Origin: Clostridia bacterium | GTDB lineage: Bacteria; Bacillota; Clostridia; Oscillospirales; CAG-272 | Reading direction: 5' to 3' | Length of the DNA: 33,182 nt | Assembly: GCA_017399305.1 (NCBI GenBank) | Contig: JAFQDK010000049.1 | Span: forward strand, 1-33,182 | Part shown: piece after piece, positions 6,782 to 15,700 of the stretch | Layout: each line of letters begins with the position of its first letter | How positions within the stretch are numbered: position 1 is the first letter of the stretch | Notes under the pieces: model-generated | Seen by the model: only the letters and a program-made list of their open reading frames with translations | Database searches by the model: none | Told to the model about the DNA's origin: nothing | Program-made: the position numbers and the translations under genes

Positions 6782-8236
6782 TTATGCTTTCAGTGTCTTA
6801 TGGAACCAAAGAGTTACGCAATCTCTTTCATAAATGTCTCGCTTTGAATATTCAAGTTCAATGAGCTGACCGTTTATTGAAAGCATTGTAGGCTCGCCTT
6901 CTTCATTTTTTGAAACTAATTCAATGCCGAAATATCCGTAATCTTCACTGCGGTTTTCATCGATTTCACAGCAAAAATCATCAAACCAACAAAACAGTGC
7001 ATATGCAAGTTCCGGATCGCCGGATAAGAAACGCATGCCTTCCAATGCACAATTCAGATACTCTCCGTTACGGTTTTTGCCATTCGCCCACTCGAATACT
7101 CTCATACCTATCATGTCGTCATTTTCATGATTTCCACGATGGCGTTCCGTTTTATAAATATGCCCGTAACTGCTGCCGCCCGGAATATCTAGTCCACATA
7201 CGTCAAAGTAGAGGTCATAGTAGTCATAAAAGTAGCTACCAAGAGGGCTCTCCGGGTCATGTGCATTTCTTGCGTATGGATCAAATACCGGTGCATCTTC
7301 GTCTGCAATAACCATTTGACCGGGGATTTCCGCTCGGTTGCAATCTTTATTGAGCGGTCTGCCGCCGGTATTTACAAATCCGCTTGCAAGCTTTGTATAT
7401 CTCTTGGCAAAGAACTCGGTGTAGCCATATCCGCAAGTTTTACAATAATAAAATGTATATCCGTCTTTCTCGACAGAAACATCCTGACAAAGATAGGCGA
7501 AATCATGTCCGTCTGTACAGAATTTATTTTCAGGACATTTTATGCGATAAATAATGGTTGCAAGTTCTGCACGTGTGACCTTACCATAGGGGTTGAAGTT
7601 TCCTTTTTCATCGACACCTTTCATAATTCCGCTGGAAACGCATGCAAATATTGCAGTGAGATAATCGTTTGTCCCTTTATAAAAATCCGGTATTTCATTG
7701 CCTGGTTCAAAATCTCTGATTGGTTCCACGCGGAAAGCTATGCTGGCTCTCCACGCAATAAGGGAAATCTCTTCGCGGCTTATAATTTTGTCGAGGTCTC
7801 CGTTATCATACTCGCCCTCTCTGAGAAGCCTGTTTTTGAATGCAATGTCATAGTAACCGCTCCACCATTTTTCGCCCGGTACTACTTTTGCTGCTTCTTC
7901 GGGATACATTACTCTGACAATTGCAGTTACTGCCTCTGCACGTGTAACTTGCTTTTCAGGGTAAAAGAGAGGATTGCCGGTTCCGTCATCGCCCATTCCC
8001 ATGAATACCCCTTGTTCAGCAAGGACAATTGCCGGTATTTTTGCCCAGTGGTCGTGACTAATATCTGAAAATACGCGGTCGTTTACGAAGCTCGTATTAT
8101 TTCCTGTATATATGTACCTATTTAAGTTTGCATATGTATATTCCCGGTCATATGCTGCCGACACGGTAAGTATGGCACCGATGGAAATTGCCAACATCAT
8201 CAGAAGTGCGAGAGTTTTTTTGAAATGTTTTTTCAT
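6782..8236 (-). CDS. S-layer-homology (SLH) domain surface protein
   Basis: A 484-residue exported protein. Residues 1-27 form a signal peptide (KK, hydrophobic stretch, VSA). Three SLH repeats follow: ISHDHWAKIPAIVLAEQGVFMGMGD to VTRAEAVTAIVRVMY, a divergent middle repeat ending ISREEISLIAWRAS, and DYLTAIFACVSSGIMKGVD to VTRAELATIIYRI. SLH domains bind pyruvylated secondary cell-wall polymers. Next comes a short Cys/His segment (CTDGHDFAYLC... CKTCGYGY) resembling a zinc-ribbon-like motif common in clostridial surface proteins. The last 200 residues are rich in Tyr, Asp and Gly and are not recognised. The start follows AAAGGAAGG. It is apparently monocistronic, with terminators on both sides. 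Confidence 0.9.
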   Translation of the reverse strand: MKKHFKKTLALLMMLAISIGAILTVSAAYDREYTYANLNRYIYTGNNTSFVNDRVFSDISHDHWAKIPAIVLAEQGVFMGMGDDGTGNPLFYPEKQVTRAEAVTAIVRVMYPEEAAKVVPGEKWWSGYYDIAFKNRLLREGEYDNGDLDKIISREEISLIAWRASIAFRVEPIRDFEPGNEIPDFYKGTNDYLTAIFACVSSGIMKGVDEKGNFNPYGKVTRAELATIIYRIKCPENKFCTDGHDFAYLCQDVSVEKDGYTFYYCKTCGYGYTEFFAKRYTKLASGFVNTGGRPLNKDCNRAEIPGQMVIADEDAPVFDPYARNAHDPESPLGSYFYDYYDLYFDVCGLDIPGGSSYGHIYKTERHRGNHENDDMIGMRVFEWANGKNRNGEYLNCALEGMRFLSGDPELAYALFCWFDDFCCEIDENRSEDYGYFGIELVSKNEEGEPTMLSINGQLIELEYSKRDIYERDCVTLWFHKTLKA

Positions 8237-8278
8237 AGTTAATACCTTCCTTTTTGTTTTGGCTTTTTTGCCTTTTCA

Positions 8279-8307
8279 CTTATAAAGACAAAACAAATTG
8301 CTATCAG
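8279..8307 (-). promoter_or_regulatory. Possible promoter of the SLH gene
   Basis: Minus strand CTGATA (complement of 8302-8307), 17-nt spacer, TATAAG (complement of 8279-8284). Both hexamers deviate from consensus, but spacing and position in the 136-bp gap are right. The rest of the gap holds only the upstream terminator. Confidence 0.4.
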
Positions 8308-8339
8308 GTTTTATTTTTTTGAAAAAATTTTATTTTAAT

Positions 8340-8371
8340 AAAAAGTGGCTCACTTATGTGAGCCACTTTTT
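8340..8371 (-). terminator. Rho-independent terminator of the M20 gene
   Basis: A perfect 14-bp stem (AAAAAGTGGCTCAC at 8340-8353 with its complement at 8358-8371) closes a TTAT loop and ends in T5 on the minus strand. It begins one nucleotide past the M20 stop codon (8373-8375). Confidence 0.88.
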
Positions 8372-8372
8372 A

Positions 8373-9719
8373 TCATATATCAAGTGTTACTGTACCGTCT
8401 TCGTTGTAAACTACCGCTTCTTTGTCGGAAACAATTGAGTCAATATGTTTAAGATATTCCTCTTTTGTTTTAAAATGTGGGCTAGCGTTTTCGACAACGA
8501 ACTTTGCCTTTGCGGCATCATTTTCGAGAAGCTTACGGATTATCATAACCTGCGCCTTTGCACTGTCCATGCACGCACTGTCAAAGTCAGCAATGCGATA
8601 CGATGGACCGTGTCCTGCGCCTGCACCACCGCTTCCGAATGCGTGAACTGCCGGCATAAGCTGTGAGAGGTCACCCATATCTGTGCATCCGGTGTCCCAA
8701 GGATCAGTCATATAGATTACATTTCCCTCGCCGACAACCTCTTTCATGCCCTCTATCATAACGTCTGTAAGATTCTTGTCATACATACCGGGGAGATAGC
8801 CGGGAGTATCGGTAATATGCACATTTGCACCGATAGCCGACGCCGAAGCAGCAATTGCGCGACTGATCTTTTTATTAATATCATTGCATATTTCGACCTT
8901 GTTTGCACGCACCTGAGTTTCAAGCACGGAAACACCAGGAATAGCATTTACCGCCGTACCTGCCTCGGTGAGAATAGAGCTAACACGCACAAAATCATAA
9001 TTGTTAAATGTATCTCTAAGCACATTTATCGAAGAAAGTGCAAGATTTGCAGCCTGAAGTGCGTTTATGCCATGTCTTGGAGCTCCTGCATGCGCACTCT
9101 TGCCGACAAAGCGTGCGGTCTTTCTTATACCGCCGTTACATCCGGGTCTTATCGAGAACTTGTGCGAACCGCCGCCTGTATGAATCATAAAAGCCATGTC
9201 GCAATCATCAAAATATCCTCTTGAATAAAACTCGCGCTTGCCTCCAGAATAGCGTACAAGACCTTGGTCTATAAAGCCTTTAAGCGCACTCGCCCTGACA
9301 CCTTCCTCAGCAGGAACGATACAAAGACGTATACTGCCCGAAAGCCCCTCTAAAACCTCAGGATCCTTAAGGGCAACTGCAACACCGTAAAGTGCCGCGC
9401 ACTGTGCATGGTGACCGCAAGCATGAGCCGCTCCTGTTTGGGGATTCGCATGAGGATGATCGGGAACGATAAGACCGTCAAGTTCACTGAAAATGAGCAC
9501 TTTAGGTCCCGGTTTTCCGGTATCTACATCAGTAAAAAATCCGGGGATATTGCCTGCTCTCGTCAGCGTATAGCCGAGTTTTTCGTAAAGGTCAGCCAGG
9601 TAGTCCGATGCCTCCCATTCCTCATAGCCCGTCGCCGCATGGTCTTCCATAAACTTCAGTATGCCCTCCATTTGGGGACGTGCCGAGTCGATAAGTTCAA
9701 AAACTTTTTCTTTTGTCAT
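8373..9719 (-). CDS. M20-family amidohydrolase / aminoacylase-like peptidase
   Basis: A 448-residue cytoplasmic metallohydrolase of the M20D amidohydrolase type (AbgB/aminoacylase relatives), which cleave amide bonds of N-acyl or p-aminobenzoyl amino acids. Visible are the motif HACGHH (His99, Cys101, His103), the catalytic Glu pair 138-139 (VPAEEG), a lid/dimerisation domain (KTARFVGKSAHAGAPRHG onward) and a C-terminal metal His in AGAGHGPSYR. The usual GHD or GHN is GHH here. The start chosen is the ATG at 9719; the longer open frame from 9770 is rejected because it reads through a palindrome. The Shine-Dalgarno is weak (AAGGCG). It lies 52 nt downstream of the giant gene and may depend on read-through. 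Confidence 0.87.
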   Translation of the reverse strand: MTKEKVFELIDSARPQMEGILKFMEDHAATGYEEWEASDYLADLYEKLGYTLTRAGNIPGFFTDVDTGKPGPKVLIFSELDGLIVPDHPHANPQTGAAHACGHHAQCAALYGVAVALKDPEVLEGLSGSIRLCIVPAEEGVRASALKGFIDQGLVRYSGGKREFYSRGYFDDCDMAFMIHTGGGSHKFSIRPGCNGGIRKTARFVGKSAHAGAPRHGINALQAANLALSSINVLRDTFNNYDFVRVSSILTEAGTAVNAIPGVSVLETQVRANKVEICNDINKKISRAIAASASAIGANVHITDTPGYLPGMYDKNLTDVMIEGMKEVVGEGNVIYMTDPWDTGCTDMGDLSQLMPAVHAFGSGGAGAGHGPSYRIADFDSACMDSAKAQVMIIRKLLENDAAKAKFVVENASPHFKTKEEYLKHIDSIVSDKEAVVYNEDGTVTLDI

Positions 9720-9738
9720 TTTGTTTCGCCTTTTTAAT

Positions 9739-9765
9739 TTTGGGACGCTTAAAAAGCGTCCCAAA
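9739..9765. terminator. Perfect hairpin between the giant gene and the M20 gene
   Basis: TTTGGGACGCTT (9739-9750), a 3-nt AAA loop, and its exact complement (9754-9765). It follows the giant gene stop codon by 6 nt. The minus strand continues A-rich rather than with a T-run, so it is a poor classical terminator. It could be a partial attenuator or an mRNA 3'-end stabiliser. Confidence 0.45.
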
Positions 9766-9771
9766 TTCAAT

Positions 9772-12700
9772 TTACTTTACCAAAACTTTGAATACACGAA
9801 TAACATCAAGAAGGTTCACTACACCGTCATTGTTCATATCAGCGTTTTCAACGCTTGTCTTATTTACAATAGCACTCAAGATATTCATTGCATCAATCAT
9901 TGTAACATTCTTGTCACCGTCGGTATCACCAAGAATATTGCTGTAATAGTAAGTCTTGGATGTACCGTCGGTAAAGTTAAGCACAAGTGTATCGGTTGCT
10001 TTTACAACGTATGTATTGCCGCTCTCGGTGTCAACATCATTAAATGTTACACCGTCAACAACTGCATTTGCAACAACCTTATCACCTACTGCAACTTCTG
10101 CATAAGTACCTTCAAGACCGAGTTTTGCCGCAATATAGCTTTCCTCAGAGCGATAAATATCGCTTGCCGTGATGTAGCCTGCCTGTACGAAGGTTGCAAT
10201 TTCCTCACCGCTATCGTGGCACTCAGGCTCAAAGAGCACCGAGATAAAGTAAGCTCTGTATCCATCAACGGGAATGATATATGCACCGTTTGCAAATGTT
10301 ACATCAGCCGCATTGCCGAGCGTTGCGGTACTTGCATTGCCGCTATACTGCTTAAGTGTAAGTGTTACACCTGCCTCAAGTTCGTAATAGTCAATACCCT
10401 GTCTGTCCAGAGTTGCAAGAACCTTGTCAATTCCGGTAGTATCAGCAGAAAGTACATATGCAGTAGGACGTGCACGATACTTCATTGCGATATCCTGAAC
10501 ATAATACTTTGTGTTGTTCTCTGCTCTAACCATTGTAGCATCTGCCGCAACGAGAGGATTGTTCCAAATAAACGTTGCGCTGTCGTGGCGTGTGTAAGAG
10601 TGTTGGAGAACTATAGGAGCATCCACATCAAACTTCTGTGCAGAATGTGCTGTATTTTCTCTTGCCTCGTTTACTTCTCTTGCCATTTCTCCGTTGGAGT
10701 TCTTAGCATAGTTGAAGATAGACTTGAGTGCGGTAACCTGAGAAAATACACGTCTTTCAAACACTGCATCGCCGCCCGAGATACCGGGAACCTCGATAAG
10801 GAATGAATATGCGCCGTTTATAACACCAAAAGGCGTATGGTTGCAGGGGGCGGCTGAAGGAGTCTGATAATAATAGGGGCGAAGTCCTACGGTTTCGATA
10901 TCGCCGAGAACATCGGTAATGATATCTATATTTCTGACGCTCCTGTCCTCATAATTGCCCTTAATTACGGAAGAAACATCAACATGGGGATTATTGAGAG
11001 AGCCCGAAGACATGATACCTACATCATAAATATCTGTAAGAGTATAGCTATCGCCCCACTGAGGATCAAGGGGAGCCTCATGGCAATCAATAAAAACAGT
11101 GGGAGCAAAAAGATCAAATACATATACAGTGCCACTGACCTCAGGTCCCGAAAGCATTGCATAATCACGGTTGAGGTTGTCGATTTTCTTACCCGAATCA
11201 ACTGTTACACCGTTTGAATTTACTCTTGTAAACGCTTCGCTTCCGTCGGGATTGAGTCTCGGAACGATGATAACCGCTCCAACATTTCCTGTGAGAAGTT
11301 CGTCGCCGTACTCACCGCAAAGCTCGCTGATCATTGCAAGAGCGCCCTCACCGCCCGAAGGCTCGTTTCCGTGCGCCTGAGCAACAACCATCATAATATC
11401 TCTGCCCTTGGTTGCGGTAACAGTATTTGCTACGTCCTCAAGAGTTGCGCCTGCGGGGATATCATCCTTTGTAAAGATAACTACGGGAACGGTTGTGCCA
11501 CCCACGGTAGTAAAGAGGTCAAATGCATATGCATAGTCGCACGATGCAACCTTTTCGCTTATAAAGGCATTCATTTCATCGTTTGAAGTAAAGCGACGAG
11601 TGCCTTCACGATTGTTGTTGAAGAAAGGAGAATCGGGAGTTTCGTAACCTACAAGATTATCTGTGCGATAGTAGGTGTTATAAATCTCAAGAGTGTTTTC
11701 AAGGAAGTGGAGTGCCTCAAATCCTGCAAAGGTAGCGGGAGTATAGCTTGTGTAATCAAGCACCATTTCTTCCTTGTCACCCTTCACATAAAGATATGTA
11801 CGCTTGTAGTCCTCCTGAGTGTGGTATATAACCACGTTGTAAAGACCGGGGGTGAGATAGAACACGGTGGAAGTTTCGGTCTTTTCGTCTGCCGCAATTC
11901 TTGCGGTATCGGTTGCAAGTCCTGCTCTGGGATAGATTTCAACACCGTCGAGGTGCTTGTATACAACCTTGGTCTTTGCATAGTAACCCTCGGAGGAGAT
12001 ACCGAACTTGCCGCCATCCGAAACGAACTTTTCACTTCCCTGTGCAGTATATGAAACAGAAGCGCCGTCTGCGCCCTCTGCGCTGATATAGTTTCTCGCC
12101 TGAGGAGCGCCATTGATTTCAAGCTCAACATTGCCGCTAAACGTGTTCGCCGTAACCGTAGCCTCGGGGAACAGAATGAGCTTGCCGCCACCGATAAGGT
12201 TATTTACGCTCATGGAAAGACCTACCGCAAATGTACCACCCTTTGAAAGGTCAATATTGAGAGTCTTTGTACCTGCAACACTGCCTGCTGTAGCGCCGTC
12301 TGCATAGATGCCGCACATGACGCTGCCACCGGTAACGGTAACGGTAGAATTTCCGCCTACAGTACCTGTGGATTTTGCGCCTCCGTAAACATTGCCGTAG
12401 ATATCACCGCCGTTAATATTTACAGTGGTGTTACCTGTTACATTACCTGTAAGTCCGCCGCCCAAAACGCTGTACTCACCGGCAACATCTGAATATGAAG
12501 AGTGGAGGTTAGTCGCATAGTAGTTAATCTGACCGCCGTTAACTTCGAGATATGTGTCGCCGTTAACAGTGCCGCCACGGCTGCCTGCTGCGAGGTTTAC
12601 ACCAACCCAACCGCCGTCCATGATAACACTTGTGCTACCATTGAGAGTGCCTGCGTATCCGCCTGCATATAGATTCTGGTATACGAATGCATCGTCCTTA

Positions 12701-15700
12701 ACGGTGATATAAACATTACCTGTAGTTGTAACGTTTGAGTAGCGTGAAGTACCGTAAACATTCTGGTTTACTCTTGCGCTGTCGTAAAGATTTACATAAA
12801 TATCGCCGACAAAGGTGTAAGCAGTGCTTCCTGAGCCGCAGCATCCGCCATTTACGCCGGAGCCTGTCGATGAATATACAACTACCGCATCTCCGCCGAT
12901 ATTTGTGGTTGCATCACCCTCGAAGTTACCCATAAAACTACCGCCGGTAATCATATTGTCAACATAACCACCGAGGAAGTTGATATTGGAGTTGCCCTTG
13001 AATGTACCGTTATAGTTACCGCCGTAAATATTGCGGAAATAGCCGCTCTTTACGGTGATATCGGAGTTGCCTTCAAATGTGCCGCTGTATGCGCCGCCGA
13101 CAATGGTGATATAATTTGTCGCAAGAATGTTACGGCAGTATACTCCCTCATCAATGACGAGCTTGTAGCCGTTTGCAATAATAAAATCGTTACCCGTAGC
13201 AACCTTATCGAGAGTAACATCCTTGAAGGTTACATTACATCCAAGCTCAATATTGTTTGCAACCTTAATTGCCGCATTATCTGTATAATCCTTGCCGTCA
13301 TAAACAGAAGTAATGAGAAGTTCTCCGCCGGTTGAAATAGTTAATGCCGAGTTTATGTAGATGTCTCCGCAAACAACGATAGTACCGCCGCCGGGCATAT
13401 TTGCAAGTGCTTCTGCAAATGTAGTATAAGCACCATCGGTATTGCCTGTGCCGTCAAGGTAAACGGTCTTGGGAGTCATATCCACAGGGAGTCTCTGGAG
13501 ATATGTGTTGCCTACAAGCGCTCCCTCGTATCCCTCGTCAACAAGAAGTACGGGATCCGCACCGAAGGTAGCAGCAGTAACGGTCTTGCTATTTCTGAGG
13601 TCAAGGGTAAGAGTGCCGCTGCCTGAGAATGTACCTGAACGGCTACCTGCTGTAAGGGTACCGATGACGGTTGCATTCGAAACCTCAACATTTGACTTAC
13701 CTGCAAATGTACCGCTATAACCGCCGCCCCAGATATCCTGCCATGTACCTGCTTTAATAACTACATGTGTGTCATAAGTAGTGCTTGCGTCCTGACCGCC
13801 GACAATTGCAGGCCAGAGAGCGCTTTCATCTTTGGTCATGGTCACACCGTCACCGATTGTGAGTGTATGACCCTGCATGATGATATTGTTTCTGCCGGCA
13901 AGGCTTGCAAGAATTGTAGAGTGAATATGGAGATCGTCAATCTCAATATCAGAGCTAACGCGGAGTGAACGTGCAAATGTAAGAGTTGCACCGTTTTCGC
14001 CTTTAATCGTTACTTTACCGTTCTTCGCCGCAAGTGTAACACCTGCAGTAGAAGTGCCAAGTGCAGTGTCTCCTGCGATAACGATTGTACCGCCTTCATC
14101 GGAAAGTGCTGCATACGCTTCTGTAAACGATGTAAATGCACCGTCTGTTTTACCCGTACCGTCAACGTAAACGGTGGTGGGAGCTTCTTCTACTTCAACT
14201 TCGTATGTCTTTACGGTAACCGTACCTGTATTGTTAGACGCATCGTAAACGATAGGCGAAGTTACGGTAGCTGTGGGAGCATACTCCGAAAGAGTAAGAG
14301 TTTCGGGCATCTCGGCAATAACAGTACCGCTAAGGTAGTTCTGTCCTACAATGCCTACGTAGTCTGTGCCTGTAATTGCAACGTTTTCACCGATATATGC
14401 AGTAAGATCACCGCTGTATGTGCCGAAAGGAGCACGGCCTGCACAACGGCGGTTACCAAATGCAAAGTTCTTAAACGAGCCACTGCAGTTGAGAACGATA
14501 TTGCAATCCTTTGCATCAGATGCAGATTCTACGGTATCGTGTGCCGCATTGGTTGCACCCTCAGCATAGATATTATGACCTGCGAAGAATGACCAGTCGC
14601 CACTGAGTTTAACGCTGTCGGTCATTTCGATATCGTTATAGCAACCGTAGATTTCAGTGGATGCCGTAGTTGCAAGAATGATGTTGTCAAACTTGACATC
14701 ACAGCCGATCTTGAAGGATGTAGAGCCGTTCTGGAGTGTCGCATCGCTTCCCTCACCAACTATTGTAAGTTTAGAAGGAGTTACGGGAATAAAGATGCTT
14801 ACGCTGTAAGCGACAGTGCCTTCGATGTGAATTGTCGCTTCTTCTCCGTCCTTAAGCATTGCAAACGCAATATTAAGACGGGACGTGGGGTCATCCTTTG
14901 TACCTACACCGTAAGGAGTGCCATTTGCGGATACATATATGTCGTTTCTCTTATATGTATCTACGGTCGCCGCATCGCCCTCGAAGATTACTCCGTAAAG
15001 AACCTCTGCCATTTTAGCAAGTCCGACCTTTGATGGATGGAGTTTGTCGCTTGACATAAGGTTGCCTGCCTTAGCATCTGCGAGAGTCAGACCGTAGAGG
15101 TCAACAAATACAAACTTGTCACTTGCATTTGCAAATACCTTTGCAATTCTCTCCTGCGTAGGACGGACCACCGCACTTACACGCATCTGTCCAAGGCCTT
15201 CATTATCTCTTACAAGTGCATTTGTAACATAAACCTTATCGGTTTCGGGAAGCGCACCGAGAGTTTCGAGAAGGTCTGTATAGTTTGTTTCAAACTCTAT
15301 CTGTGCGCCTGTGGTGCCACCAGCAAAGCTATCGTTTGTACCAAGCGCAACAACGATATAGTCAGCATCGGTCTCCTCGGTGAGAAGGTTGTATGCAAGA
15401 TAGTCAGGATAATAATAAGATGTTGCTTTAAGAATACCTGCAGCGGAAATACCGTAGTTTGAAGCAATTACTTCTCTGCTATTTGAAATAAGGTCTGCAA
15501 GAACTGCGGGATAAGATTCGTAGAGTCTGTCAACGCCCTCGCTTGCAGGTGCGTAACCCTCGGTGATAGAGTCGCCGATAAATGCCATACGGAGAGGCTC
15601 ATCATATGTAATCTCCTCGCCATTTACACTGTCAAAACGCTCTACCGAGAAATCATATGTATCCGCATAAGTGATAGAAGCCTTCTTGCTATCACCTGCG

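Noticed and set aside
9720-9770. Upstream start of the M20 gene at 9770
   Set aside because: The extra 17 codons translate the inter-gene palindrome and have no similarity to the family; the ATG at 9719 gives a normal N-terminus.
9661-10806. Long plus-strand open frame (381 codons) rich in Cys and Ile
   Set aside because: It is antisense to the 3' end of the giant gene, whose frame is supported by M14 and dockerin motifs; no ribosome binding site or recognisable domain. Similar antisense shadows at 5301-5969, 7259-8068, 22270-23079 and 24564-25394 were rejected for the same reason.
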